A stretch of DNA of 64,000 bases from Verrucomicrobiota bacterium (GTDB lineage: Bacteria > Verrucomicrobiota > Verrucomicrobiia > Limisphaerales > JAHDYP01), in the NCBI GenBank assembly GCA_023383055.1, contig JAHDYP010000009.1, positions 1-64,000 on the forward strand, in the 5' to 3' direction. A model generated the notes under the pieces. That model saw only the letters and a list, made by a program, of their open reading frames with translations. It made no database searches and was not told the DNA's origin. Within the stretch, counting starts at the first letter, position 1, and each line of letters starts with the position of its first letter. Position numbers and translations under genes: made by a program. Shown one piece after another: positions 24,887-38,100 of this stretch.

Positions 24887-27800
24887 TCAAGGCGCGACGC
24901 GCGCCCGATACCATCGGTTCGGCGGCTGGGCGCCGGCGGGATCGCTGAAAGTGACCGTCCCGTCCGCGGCCACTTGATTGGTCGAAACGTGGGTCCAATC
25001 CTTAAGATTCGCGCTGGCCTCAAGGACGATCTCCGTTCCGGCGATGGCCTCGATTCCCATTTGGAATACGCCCGGCTCAGCGAAACGATAGAGGGTGAAT
25101 CTGAGCGGAGGCGCCACTTCGAGAGTCACGGGGAGCAGATAGGCGGCGCTCTTCGTCATGCCGGCGGTCAACGCGATGTCATCGCTGTAACTGCCGATCG
25201 CCAGGCTCCCGGCCTGGGCATTCAGGGAAACCGTCAGCGTGGTGGAGGTGCCGGGATCCATTGTTCCACTTGCGGCTGAGAGATCCAGCCAGTCGGCTGT
25301 CTTGCTGGCCGACCAGCCGATCGTGGTCCCACCGGTGTTGGCCAGGGTGTAAGTGATCGAGGATGGGCTGAACAGGCTCCCAACATAGCCGCTCGAATCC
25401 AGACCTTCGGCCGGGCTGACTTCGAGTCGACCGGGAGCGTTGACCGTCAGGGTAACGGCGCGGGTGGTGTTACCCTCGCCGCGGGTGACGTTGACGAAGG
25501 AGACGGTGTCGCTGTAACTGCCGGAAGCCAGGCTGTCAGCGTACGGGTTGACCGAGACGGTGAGGGTGGTCGAGGCCCCGGCCGTCAAGGTTCCACTGGT
25601 GGCCGACAGGCTCACCCAGCTCTGAGTCTTGCTCGCCGTCCAATTCAGACTCGAGGCGCCCGAGTTGCCCAGCGTGTAAATGATTGATGACGGGCTGAAC
25701 GGACCGCCAACCGTGCCGGAGGAACTGAAGTTATCGATAGGCGTTACCTCGAGGGCGCCTGCCGTGGCGGCGCTAATCGAGACATTGAATCCGCCCAGAG
25801 TCGTCTGCGGAATGGAGTTGTTGAGGGTGTCTTCCACGGCACCCTCGAGCAGGGTGACGGTGTATGTTCCGTTGTCCGCGGCATCCCAGGTGCCGCCCGG
25901 GGCGGAGATCGAATAGGTGCCGGTCATGGGGGAACCGTCGCTAGGGAGATCGGCACCGATAAACTCAACGAGATTCGAGTAACCATTTGGGCCCGTCACC
26001 AGCAGATCGTTCGCGTCGAGGCTGGAAAGCCGCACCGCTGTGCTATCGTTGTAGGTCACGCTACAGGAGTGACTGGGTGAACCGCCGAGGGTGAGGTCGG
26101 CCACACTCAGGGCTGGGACCGGTGGGGTGCTGTCCAGCGCGCCATCGCCGAGCAGTTCGACGTCATCCAGGTTCCAACCGATATCGCTGCGGGCCGGGTT
26201 GGAAGCCATGGACCAACGAATCTGCACGGTGGCGGAACCGGCGATGCCGGCGGGCAAGGGATACTGCACTTCCCGCCAGCCATTGTCCGACACGGTTCCG
26301 GAGGCTGACCAGACGTCCACCCACGATGTTCCATTGGTGGAGGCCTGGATAGTTGCGGTGTCGCTGCTCATGAGGCGGAGCCAACGTTGGAAACGCAGGG
26401 TCAGCGACGAGCTTCCGGTGGTGTTGATGGGCGTGGTGGTGGCGTATTTGGCAGCGAGTCGGTCGGCGTAATTGCCGCTGAGGTTGTAGCCGATGATCCT
26501 GGTGCCGGTGAATCCGCCGGTCGGCCCGGTGCCGCCGAAGGCAGGGGCGCCGAACTCCCATTGCGGTTCGAGCGTCCAGCCGGGATCCGCATCCATGCTG
26601 GCGAAGTAGATGGCCGACGGCACGGCGACGGTGAACTGGCCGAGTTGGCCGGCGGCGACCCACGCGCTCTGGGTGTCGCCCACCTGATCGCTTTGCATCC
26701 AGACCGTGTAAGTGCCGTTGTCAGCCGGCGCCCAGAAGTCGCCAGCTGGGGGATCCGCCGCGTAGGTGGCCGTCCGCGGCGTGCCGTCGGTTGTGGCGCT
26801 GACGGCAACGAGCCGCGCGGTTTGGCCGTAGCCGTTCGGGCCGGTGACGCGGATATCGGCGGAGTCAATCGTGGAGACGTCGAGCGCGAGATCGTCGGAG
26901 TAGTTCACCGTGAATTCCTTGGTGCTCTGACCCGGCTGTGCGAGGTCGGAGATTTGCAGTTCCGCCAGCGGTGGCATCACCACGCTGACCGGCTCGGTGA
27001 CATACCCGTTGATGAAGTATTGGCCGATGCTGCCGTAAACCGTGTAGCCCGTGGGGGAGGAACTGAACGGATCGCCCGCGCCCGAGGCGCGCACGTGCAG
27101 GTAGTAGCGGCCTTCGCCGAGGGTGGATTGCAGGAGGGCGGTGGTTTGACTGGCGGAGTTCGTGGTTTGCACGAGGGTGCCGGCCTCGTTGTGGAGCTCG
27201 AGCAGGATATCCAAATTGCCGCCCCGGGTGCCGGACGGCATGATCCAGGGATTGACGGAGAGCTGCACCGGGCCACTGCCGGTAATAAACGAGAAGACAT
27301 CGAGGTCGGTGTTGCGTTCGAGCACGCCTTTATTGGCGGCATGGGTGTTGGTGGGATCGTTCTCCGGGGTGGTGGCGACGATGTTCGTGCCGCCGGAGAT
27401 CACCAGGGCGGTGGCGGTGCCAGCGGTGTTGCCGTGATCGTCGGCGCGGTAGGAGAGCTTTCCGGCGATGGTGGCGAGATCGTCCTGGGTGTTGTTCGCG
27501 AGGTAATACTCGCCTTTGCACCACTGGCTGACGTTGCGGTTGTAACCGGTGCCCATAAGTGGCCCCCAGGAGATGTCACCGCTGCCGTGTCCTCCGTAGT
27601 ATTCGCTGCCGTCGGTCTTGCCGTCGTGGCTCAGGCCCAGGTTGTGCCCGATTTCATGCGAGGCCGCTTCAGCGGTGTAGGATTCGTTCGAGCCGAAATT
27701 GTTGTGGTAGATCCAGGCGGGGCGGTACTTCGCGTAACTGCTCGTGCCGAAGACATTGAGATACGCGACGCCACCCGCGGTGCTGAAAGGATTCGCTTCC

Positions 27801-28492
27801 CCGTTCGCGTCGGTGTTGCGCGTGATGAGCGCCACCGCCGTGCGCGTGGTGAAGATGGCCGGTCTCTCGGTGGTGACATCGATATTGAACGGCGCGTAAT
27901 CCTCCGCGATCCGCTGCCAGATGCGCTTGATGGCCACCTGCTCCGAATCGCTGTAGCTCGAGTAGTCCGAGTCCGAGCTGAAGGCCAGTGCCGGTATTTC
28001 GGATCGCTCCAGGTAAGTATTCCATTCCGTGTTGGTGACGTTTTCGCCCTCGAAGTTCAGGTAAAGCACATTGGCCGCACCCGGCCGGCTGTGGAAGACG
28101 AGGCTTGCCGGGAACGGATTGACCGGCACCGCTGCCAGGCCCACCGCCGGCGGATCGTCCGACAGGACTTCTTCGTCGGGTGCCAACTCCACCTCGCAGG
28201 CGTAAAGGATTCCGCCATTCGGATCTGCGTGAAGCGATGGAAGGTCGCCTTCGGTGAAATGCACGCTTCGCAGCCACTGCAGGGCGCGACCCTGGGCGGC
28301 GGCCGGCAGTTGCTCGAGCTGATTCCGCAACCGACTGGGCGGCAGTTCGTCAAGCGACCCGAAGCCGCCTGGCGGGAATTCCCGGGCTTGGGGAGCGGGT
28401 TGCGCGAGGAGATTGAAGGAGAGAACGGCTAGCGCCAGCAGGGCGGCCGGCAGTGGGTAGTTCTGTCGCGGACGGGAAGTCGGGCGGTTCAT
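24887..28492 (-). CDS. Large secreted metzincin-type metalloprotease with adhesive C-terminal domains
   Basis: A 1,201-residue exported protease. Signal peptide at residues 1-31, then a prosequence. The reprolysin-like catalytic domain (about 130-345) has the zinc motif HEIGHNLGLSHD (H279, E280, H283, H289) and a Met-turn region LMGTGYNRN. After it come a pre-peptidase-C-terminal-like domain (about 345-450), two copies of a beta-sandwich containing VTGPNGY and DNGTYTV (about 500-610 and 770-880), a lectin/MAM-like jelly roll between them, two BACON-like repeats (NWTASKTQSWVSLS; about 890-1080) and a typical verrucomicrobial C-terminal module ending NRWYRARVAP. It is probably a cell-surface or released enzyme degrading extracellular protein. 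The ATG at 28492 is preferred over a TTG six codons upstream. Confidence 0.85.
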   Translation of the reverse strand: MNRPTSRPRQNYPLPAALLALAVLSFNLLAQPAPQAREFPPGGFGSLDELPPSRLRNQLEQLPAAAQGRALQWLRSVHFTEGDLPSLHADPNGGILYACEVELAPDEEVLSDDPPAVGLAAVPVNPFPASLVFHSRPGAANVLYLNFEGENVTNTEWNTYLERSEIPALAFSSDSDYSSYSDSEQVAIKRIWQRIAEDYAPFNIDVTTERPAIFTTRTAVALITRNTDANGEANPFSTAGGVAYLNVFGTSSYAKYRPAWIYHNNFGSNESYTAEAASHEIGHNLGLSHDGKTDGSEYYGGHGSGDISWGPLMGTGYNRNVSQWCKGEYYLANNTQDDLATIAGKLSYRADDHGNTAGTATALVISGGTNIVATTPENDPTNTHAANKGVLERNTDLDVFSFITGSGPVQLSVNPWIMPSGTRGGNLDILLELHNEAGTLVQTTNSASQTTALLQSTLGEGRYYLHVRASGAGDPFSSSPTGYTVYGSIGQYFINGYVTEPVSVVMPPLAELQISDLAQPGQSTKEFTVNYSDDLALDVSTIDSADIRVTGPNGYGQTARLVAVSATTDGTPRTATYAADPPAGDFWAPADNGTYTVWMQSDQVGDTQSAWVAAGQLGQFTVAVPSAIYFASMDADPGWTLEPQWEFGAPAFGGTGPTGGFTGTRIIGYNLSGNYADRLAAKYATTTPINTTGSSSLTLRFQRWLRLMSSDTATIQASTNGTSWVDVWSASGTVSDNGWREVQYPLPAGIAGSATVQIRWSMASNPARSDIGWNLDDVELLGDGALDSTPPVPALSVADLTLGGSPSHSCSVTYNDSTAVRLSSLDANDLLVTGPNGYSNLVEFIGADLPSDGSPMTGTYSISAPGGTWDAADNGTYTVTLLEGAVEDTLNNSIPQTTLGGFNVSISAATAGALEVTPIDNFSSSGTVGGPFSPSSIIYTLGNSGASSLNWTASKTQSWVSLSATSGTLTAGASTTLTVSVNPYADSLASGSYSDTVSFVNVTRGEGNTTRAVTLTVNAPGRLEVSPAEGLDSSGYVGSLFSPSSITYTLANTGGTTIGWSASKTADWLDLSAASGTMDPGTSTTLTVSLNAQAGSLAIGSYSDDIALTAGMTKSAAYLLPVTLEVAPPLRFTLYRFAEPGVFQMGIEAIAGTEIVLEASANLKDWTHVSTNQVAADGTVTFSDPAGAQPPNRWYRARVAP

Positions 28493-29012
28493 GTGACAAG
28501 CGGCTTTCAACCATTCACGGCTTCAAATTTGCCCGATAAGTGGACATTTCGACACCGGGCACCGGCCGTTTCCCGTGATTCAAGGCAGAACACGTGCCGG
28601 ATGGGGTCGCCAGCCCCATGCTGCACCGGCTAGCCAAGATGGGGTTCAAGGACTGTGGCGACACCCCGGACTGAGGAACGGCAGTGAACCTGTCACCCTG
28701 TTTGTCGGGCGTTAGCTGCTGATTGACAGCTAGATGCGCAAACCGGACGCGTGTATGCAGGGGGGCTGCGCGCTGGTCGAGCAGGCGGTTCGGCAGGCTT
28801 GACGATGGGCGCTGGGCGCTCGCCTCATGCCAGGCGTAAGGAGATTGGGAAGAAGGGCGGCGGGAAGGCTGGCGCGAAGGACCACACAAGGTGACAGGTT
28901 CGTGGTTCCTCCCTACCGTGTGCGTGCGTATTAACGCAGGCGGAGACAGCGAACCCTCCAACACGGCATCGGCCAGGACGCTTTCCAGGTGACAACCGGG
29001 GAGGATGATGAT
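28493..29012. other. Intergenic region of 520 bp with an inverted 16-bp motif
   Basis: No gene I can support. A 149-codon minus-strand frame (28515-28964) has an odd Ser/Pro/Arg-rich composition and no family signature. The motif GAACCTGTCACCCTGT occurs at 28686-28701 and, inverted with one mismatch, at 28886-28901; a further copy lies at 54443-54458. The segment may be a decayed mobile or repetitive element. Confidence 0.5.
28686..28901. repeat. Inverted 16-bp repeats flanking ~180 bp
   Basis: The left arm is GAACCTGTCACCCTGT (28686-28701). The right arm is its reverse complement with one change (28886-28901). The enclosed sequence has no recognised gene. A third copy beside the toxin-antitoxin locus at 54443-54458 shows that the motif is dispersed. 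Confidence 0.5.
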
Positions 29013-29939
29013 TCAACGGCCGGGTTGAACGCCTCGCTTGCTGCGCCAGCGGGCTTTGGCGAGTTGGCTGAGTCTTTTCCTGGCGCTAGGGGTGATTCGG
29101 GCGGCGGGTTTGGGTTTGACTGCGGGGACGGGTTTGGCCGAGCGCTTCCGCTTGGCCGGGGTCGAGGGCGGGCTGGCGATCGGGACAGGGGGGGTGATCG
29201 TCGCGGTCGGTGGGGTTTCGGTTACCTGGGTGTCAAGTTCGATGCCGAAGACGCTGCTGAGTTCGGTTTCGGCCAGTTCGAGGCTGGTGGGGGCGGCTTT
29301 GGCTGAGAGATCGGCGGCGGCGGCGGCCTGGGTGATCAGTTCCTCGTGGTTGACCGAGCGCAGGAGGAAGAGCAGTTCCGGGTTTTGGTCGAGGCGGGCG
29401 CCGATGCCGTAGAGGACGGCGGCCACGTGTTTGCACATCGTCGCCCAGTCGGGGCAGGAACAGTTGAGGGTGATTTCTTTGGGTGCGGGGAAGAGGCCGG
29501 TCTCCCGGCGGGTGATGACGCTCATGACTTGATCGGAGAACCGGCCCTGGAGGAGTTCGACCAGGGAGCCGATGCCACCGGCGCATTCGCGGCACAGGTT
29601 TTTCCATTTGGCTTTGGCGGCCGGAGCGATCTGGATCCGGACCTTGTAGAGACTGGACCCGCTGACGAGCGCTTCGATTTCGCCGGCGCGGATGTCGAGG
29701 TGGACGACCGAACCGTTGCGGACGTAGGTGCGGCCGCGGGGCAGGCGGTTCTCGTAATCCATGTAGGATTCGAGGTTGTCGCACCAGGCCTTGCCCCAGA
29801 AGGTGCGGGCGATGGTCCGGCCCTCGAGCTGGACGGGATGGATGGTTTTGCCTTTTTTGCCGAGTTTGGCGACTTCGCGTTGGGCATTCTGGCGGCGTTT
29901 GGCGACGGAGACGTAGGGGCGATATTGAAACCAGCTCAT
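29013..29939 (-). CDS. SWIM zinc-finger protein
   Basis: A 308-residue protein with a SWIM domain: C160-S-C162-PDWATM-C169-K-H171 (CxC, then CxH), a zinc fold that binds DNA or protein. The N-terminal ~150 residues (FWGKAWCDNLESYMDYENRL, then RGRTYVRNGSV) match the SWIM-protein family found beside SNF2 helicases. The C-terminal third is a low-complexity Pro/Ala/Lys tail ending in a basic segment (SARKRLSQLAKARWRSKRG), suitable for nucleic-acid contact. It lies 12 bp downstream of the SNF2 helicase gene, so the two are co-transcribed and probably act together in DNA or chromatin remodelling. The partnership is inferred from context. Confidence 0.87.
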   Translation of the reverse strand: MSWFQYRPYVSVAKRRQNAQREVAKLGKKGKTIHPVQLEGRTIARTFWGKAWCDNLESYMDYENRLPRGRTYVRNGSVVHLDIRAGEIEALVSGSSLYKVRIQIAPAAKAKWKNLCRECAGGIGSLVELLQGRFSDQVMSVITRRETGLFPAPKEITLNCSCPDWATMCKHVAAVLYGIGARLDQNPELLFLLRSVNHEELITQAAAAADLSAKAAPTSLELAETELSSVFGIELDTQVTETPPTATITPPVPIASPPSTPAKRKRSAKPVPAVKPKPAARITPSARKRLSQLAKARWRSKRGVQPGR

Positions 29940-29951
29940 CGGTGGGAGGAT

Positions 29952-32744
<2,793 letters not shown>

Positions 32745-32868
32745 TGGATTAAGCGGGGCGGGGCAAACCTCGTGATGTTTTCATGGTGAAATCACGGTAA
32801 TCGCCGATGCCCGGCTGAATCAAGATTCCGTTTGCCGCGGGGTCTGGGTCGATTCGGAAAACTCCCGG

Positions 32869-33435
32869 ATGCGCTGGTTGACCGCTTGCGCGGGGTTTGG
32901 GTTGGCGACGCTGCCTTTCGTGAGATCCCGGAGTTCGGGCGCCAGCGATCGATCCATCGGGGGCGAGAAATGGGTTGAGTTTTGGTTCGCGCTGTTGATG
33001 ATGCTGCCGTTCATGTCACGATTGGGGCATCGAGTTTCGCCTGGTCAACCCGGATCCCGGGTCTGGTGGGTTCGTGTCCTGGTTACCGGCGTCTTCCTGG
33101 TCTGGTACAACGCGGTTGCGGTGCACCTGCTGCTTGAGCCGCACTCGGCGTTCCACGGACACTCTCATCCGGTGCCGATCGGGGATTGCGAGCGGGGGCA
33201 GATGCACAGTCACGAGGATGATTGTCATCCGCCCCATCTGGCGAGCGATCATGGGTATTTGCTGACGGTTCGGACCTTGGGCCAGGCGGTGCTGGATTTC
33301 ATCCTGACCGATGCGTCGAGCGTTGAGCCGCCGTATCCCGCTGACGGGCGCCCGTCCGGGGTGCTCGAGCGTCCGCACCGGCCCGGGGTGGATCCCCCGG
33401 ATCCCACGCAGCCCCGCGCACCTCCATTCGTTTAG
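32869..33435 (+). CDS. His-rich membrane protein upstream of metal efflux genes
   Basis: A protein of up to 188 residues with one clear transmembrane segment (VWWVRVLVTGVFLVWYNAVA) followed by a His-rich region (HSAFHGHSHP, MHSHEDDCHPPHLASDHG) and a Pro-rich tail. I do not recognise a family. The histidine/acidic cluster suggests metal binding, and the gene sits 123 bp upstream of a CzcB-like adaptor in the same direction, so a role in sensing or buffering metal is plausible, which is inference. Start alternatives are ATGs at 32998 and 33013; the latter would give a short protein beginning just before the membrane segment. Confidence 0.6.
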   Translation: MRWLTACAGFGLATLPFVRSRSSGASDRSIGGEKWVEFWFALLMMLPFMSRLGHRVSPGQPGSRVWWVRVLVTGVFLVWYNAVAVHLLLEPHSAFHGHSHPVPIGDCERGQMHSHEDDCHPPHLASDHGYLLTVRTLGQAVLDFILTDASSVEPPYPADGRPSGVLERPHRPGVDPPDPTQPRAPPFV

Positions 33436-33558
33436 CCTTCTTTTCCGTTCGGACACCGGGCAACCGGTGGGTGGTTTTTTTCCGGCGTTTGATTTCCCCG
33501 CGGACGCGGTCTGCCCGGTTGGGCAGGAACAGATCGGGGTCAAGAAACGGGTGCAGCA

Positions 33559-35160
33559 ATGATTACGGATTGTCTGGGACGGATGAAGCTGGCTTTGGCG
33601 GTCGGGGTGGCCCTTGGCCTGGCGACGGGTTGTCGAGACCCGCACGACGCGGGGCATGATCACGATTCGGATTCGGCTCAATGGGATCACGATCACGCGG
33701 AGCTGACCCACCGGATCACCACCTGGTCGGATCAGTTCGAAATCTTCGCCGAGTTCGAGCCGGTGACGGCGGGTCGGGCGTTTGAGTTGGTGACGCACGT
33801 GACGTCGCTCGAGACACGGGAACCCCGCCGGACAGGTCCCCTGCGCCTGATGCTCCGGCGGGGTGGCCGAGTGGTGGAACTTGTTACCGACCAGCCGGCG
33901 CAGTCCGGGATTTATCTAACCGAGGTGACCCTCGATGAGGCTGGAAGCTGGGAGATGTCGATCGATTTTCCGGGGATGGCTGGCGGTGGGACGGTGAGGT
34001 TGCCGGCGATCGAGGTTCATGCGGACGCTCACGACGCGGCTCATGCCGAAGTGGCGGCCGTGCCGGACGGCATAAGTCTTCTCAAGGAACAGCAATGGCG
34101 GATCCGGCTGGGAACGGAGCGCGCATCGCGTCGGCGGTTGGTCGAGCGACTGGTCTTTCATGGGCAGGCGAGCGCCAGGCCGGGATCGAGCGTGGTGGTC
34201 GTGGCGCCTGTGGCCGGTCAGATCGCTGGAACCGGCGGTCGGCCGTTCCCACGACTGGGCGACCGGGTGGAGGAAGGCCAGGTGCTGGCGATGCTCGAAC
34301 CGAGGTTCTCGGAAGCGGCCGCACGTCTGGCGGAGTCCGAGGCCGGGCGCGTCCAGGCCAGGACGGCGCTGGAGCAGGCACAGGCCGCGTTCGCCCGGGT
34401 CCAGCGGTTGGCCGCCGAGCAGGCGAAATCCCAGCGGGAACTACAGGAGGCCGCGGCGGACGTGGCCATGGCCCGGGCTCGGCTGGATGCCGCCCTGGCG
34501 CTGCGGTCGACCTACCGTCGACCCGATGGAAAGCCAGTGGACATCGCGGATACGCTGCCGGGGCTGGAGCTGCGGGCGCCGATTGCGGGGATGATCAACC
34601 GTATCCATGCCGGCATGGGCGAGGTGGTTGGCCCTGAGGCGGTCGTGTTCCAGGTGATCGCTCCGGAAGTGGTCTGGCTCGAGGCCCGCATTCCCGAGAG
34701 CAGTCTGGCGCGAATCCGCGCGACGGAGGACGCGCTTTATGAACGGCCCGATGCCTTGGGAGAATACACCGCCATTGAGGGTGCGGCGGGGAAGTTTCTC
34801 GGGTTCGAGTTGGATCCGGTGACGCGGACGGCGCCGTTGACATTCGAGGTGCGGAACCATGAGGGGGCGTTGCGGGTGGGCCAATCGGTGCGGTTGCACG
34901 TGGCGACCGCGGCGGTTGCGGAGGCCTTGGCTTTGCCGGACTCGGCGATTGTGGAGGAAAGCGGCCGGCCGGTGGCGTTTGTGCAGGTGTCAGGCGAGAC
35001 GTTTGAGAAGCGGGACCTGGTGCTTGGGATCCGCGACGGCCCGTGGGTCCAGGTGCTGGAGGGAGTCGACGAGGGCGAGCGCGTGGTGACCGAGGGTGCC
35101 TACGTGGTTCGGCTGGTATCCGTGTCGAGCGAGTTGCCCGCGCATGGGCACGCGCATTGA
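33559..35160 (+). CDS. RND efflux periplasmic adaptor (CzcB/CusB-type)
   Basis: A 533-residue membrane-fusion protein. The N-terminus is lipoprotein-like (LALAVGVALGLATGC, cysteine at residue 25). Next is a His/Asp-rich stretch (DPHDAGHDHDSDSAQWDHDH) and an extra beta-rich domain to about residue 160. The lipoyl/barrel-sandwich halves (VVVAPVAGQIAGTGGRP and LELRAPIAGMINRIHAGMGE) flank a coiled-coil hairpin (about 255-320), and a beta-barrel/MPD end follows. The protein ends AHGHAH. Such adaptors link the inner-membrane pump to TolC and may hand over metal. The His content points to a divalent cation rather than drugs. It is the first gene of a three-gene efflux operon, and its stop overlaps the ribosome site of the pump gene. 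Confidence 0.9.
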   Translation: MITDCLGRMKLALAVGVALGLATGCRDPHDAGHDHDSDSAQWDHDHAELTHRITTWSDQFEIFAEFEPVTAGRAFELVTHVTSLETREPRRTGPLRLMLRRGGRVVELVTDQPAQSGIYLTEVTLDEAGSWEMSIDFPGMAGGGTVRLPAIEVHADAHDAAHAEVAAVPDGISLLKEQQWRIRLGTERASRRRLVERLVFHGQASARPGSSVVVVAPVAGQIAGTGGRPFPRLGDRVEEGQVLAMLEPRFSEAAARLAESEAGRVQARTALEQAQAAFARVQRLAAEQAKSQRELQEAAADVAMARARLDAALALRSTYRRPDGKPVDIADTLPGLELRAPIAGMINRIHAGMGEVVGPEAVVFQVIAPEVVWLEARIPESSLARIRATEDALYERPDALGEYTAIEGAAGKFLGFELDPVTRTAPLTFEVRNHEGALRVGQSVRLHVATAAVAEALALPDSAIVEESGRPVAFVQVSGETFEKRDLVLGIRDGPWVQVLEGVDEGERVVTEGAYVVRLVSVSSELPAHGHAH

Positions 35161-35170
35161 GGTGGATATG

Positions 35171-38100
35171 ATGGACCGACTCATTCGGTTTTCGTTGACG
35201 AACCGCGCGCTGGTGCTCGTGGCGGCGGTGATTCTCCTGTTCTTCGGGGGTTACACGGCCCTGCGAATGCCGGTGGACGTGTTTCCGGATCTGACGGCGC
35301 CGACGGTGACGGTGATTACCGAGGCGCACGGCATGGCGCCCCTCGAGGTCGAAAGCCAGGTCACCTTACCCATCGAATCCGCGGTCAACGGCGCCCCGGG
35401 CGTGCGGCGGGTGCGCTCATCGACTTCGGTCGGGGTGTCGATCGTATGGGTGGAGTTCGACTGGGGGACAGCCCCGCACCGTGCCCGCCAGATCATCGGC
35501 GAGAAGCTGCAGTCGATCGTCGGCACCCTGCCCGGTGACGTCGAGCAGCCGGTGCTGTCGCCGGAGACCTCGATCATGGGGGAAGTGATGTTTCTGGCGC
35601 TGACGTCCGAGCGGCACACGCCCACCGAGATGCACACCGTGGCCGATACGGTCCTGCGGCGGCGGTTGCTGGCGGTGCCGGGGGTGGCGAAGATCACGCC
35701 GACTGGCGGCGGTGAACGCCAGTACCAGGTGGTGCTCCATCCGGAGCGATTGCAGGCGCAGGGGGTGTCCTTGAGCGAGGTGGCCGAAGCCCTGAAAAGC
35801 TCGAACGCGAACATCTCCGCCGGTTTCCTGGACGAACGCGGCTCGGAATACCTCGTCACCGGGATGGGACGGTTCGGTTCCACTGAGGACATCGCGCGGA
35901 CGGTGGTGAGCGTTCGGGGCGGGGTAACGACGCTCGTGGGTGACCTGGGCGAAGTCCGGCTGGGCGAGGCGCCGCGTCGGGGGGAGGCGTGTGCGAACGG
36001 CCAACCCGCCGTGCTGATTGGGTTGTCCAAGCAACCCGGGGCCAACACGCTGGCATTGACGGCGGAGCTGGACCGGGTGTTGGACGAGATCGCGGGCAAG
36101 CTGCCGGAAGGGATGCGACTGGACCGGCATGTGTTTCGGCAGGCGGATTTCATCACGGTGGCGGTGGACAACGTGAAGACGGCGCTGTTGGAGGGGGTGA
36201 TCCTGGTGGTGCTGGTGGTGCTGCTGTTTCTGGGCAATGTCAGGGCCACCCTGATCACCGTCCTGGCCATACCGCTGTCGCTGGTGGCGGCGGTGCTGAC
36301 GCTGCACTGTTTCGGTGCCACCATCAACACGATGACCCTGGGCGGCATGGCCATCGCCATCGGGGCGCTGGTTGACGACGCGGTGATCGATGTCGAGAAC
36401 GTGTTTCGCCGGCTGCGGGAGGAGCTGCGCCGGGCGCCGGCCGCGCGGCGGCCGGTCTGGCAGGTCGTTTATGCCGCCAGTGTCGAGATCCGCGGGTCGA
36501 TTGTTTTCGCGACGTTGATCATCGCGCTGGTGTTCGTGCCGCTGTTGTTCCTGTCGGGTGTGGAAGGCCGGTTGATGCGGCCGTTGGGGGTGGCATACCT
36601 GGTGGCGTTGCTGGCGTCGCTGATCGTGGCGGTCACGGTCACACCCGCGCTCTGTTATCTGCTGTTGCCGCGGAGCCGGGCGGTGCGCGAGGGTCGCGAA
36701 CCGCGTGTGGTCGAGTGGCTCAAACGGCAGTACGCCCGGGTGCTCGAACCGGTCCTCGAACATCCGCTGCCCGTTACGGTGGTGGGGCTGGCGATGCTGG
36801 CGGCCGCCCTCGGCAGCCTGCCGTTCATGGGACGCTCCTTCCTGCCCGAATTCAACGAGGGGGCGCTGACGCTGAGCACCACGACGCTGCCGGGAACCTC
36901 GCTGGCGGAGTCGAGCCAGCTGGCCCACCTGGTGGACGAGGCCCTGCTCAAGTTCCCCGAAGTCGTCTCCGTGGGGCGCCGCACGGGTCGCTCGGAGTTG
37001 GACGAGCATTCGCTGGGGGTCGAGGCTTCCGAGATCGAAGTCACCCTGCGGCTGGAAGGCCGTGACAAGGCCCGGTTCCTGGCGGCGTTACGGCAGGAGC
37101 TCTCGCTTATTCCCGGGCTGACGATCATTGTGGGGCAGCCAATCTCGCACCGGATCGATCACATGCTGTCCGGCACCCGGGCCAGCATCGCCGCCAAAAT
37201 CTTCGGTCCCGACCTCCACCAACTCCGGCAGCTGGGCGAGCAGGTCCGGCAGGCGATGAGCACGGTGCCGGGAGTGGTGGACTTGAGCACCGAGCCGCAG
37301 GTGGATGTTCCGACGCTCCGGGTGCAGTTCGACCGGGCGGCCATGGCGCCCTGGGGTCTGCGGATCCGCGAGGTTGGCGAGGTGCTGCAGGCGGCGGTGC
37401 GTGGGTTGACCGTGGGCAGCATTCTTGAAGGGCACAATAGCGTGGAGCTGGCGATTCGGCTGGCGGATCCGCCTTTGCCCGAAGCCGGCGCGCTGCCCGT
37501 GCCCTGGCGGACGGACACGCTGGGCGATCTGCTGATTGACACCCCGGGCGGCCACAAGGTCCCGTTGCGAGCGGTGGCGCGGGTGATCAAGGAGACGGGC
37601 CCGAACACGATCAGTCGTGAGCAGGTGGAACGTAAGATTGTCGTGTCGGCCAATGTGGCCGAGCGCGACGTCATCTCGGTGGTGCGCGACTGCCGGGCGC
37701 GGGTTGAGGCCATACTCGAGGCGGCGCCCGGATACCGGATCGAGTTTGGCGGGCAATTCCAGAGCGCGACGGAGGCCGGCCGATTGTTGCTGTGGCTGGG
37801 GATGGGCGTGGTGGTTGGGATTGGCCTGTTGTTGCACCTTGCCTTCGGTTCCGCGCGGGACGCGGCGCTGGTAATGCTGAACCTGCCGCTGGCGCTGATC
37901 GGGGGCGTGCTCGGCGTGTTCGTATCTGGCGGGGTACTGAGCGTGGCTTCGTTGATCGGGTTTATCACGGTGTTCGGCATCGCCACCCGCAACGGCATCA
38001 TGCTGGTGTCGCACATCCGGCACCTGCAGGAACACGAAGGGGTGACGGTGTTCCGGGAGGCGATCGTGCGCGGCGCGATCGAGCGTCTGGCGCCCATTCT

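Noticed and set aside
26387..28432. Long plus-strand open frame opposite the metalloprotease
   Set aside because: High-GC antisense shadow; composition is Arg/Gly/Val-rich and shows no family motif, whereas the minus strand encodes clear domains.
28515..28964. 149-codon minus-strand frame in the 28.5-29.0 kb gap
   Set aside because: No recognisable domain, odd composition and no ribosome site; more likely decayed repeat sequence.
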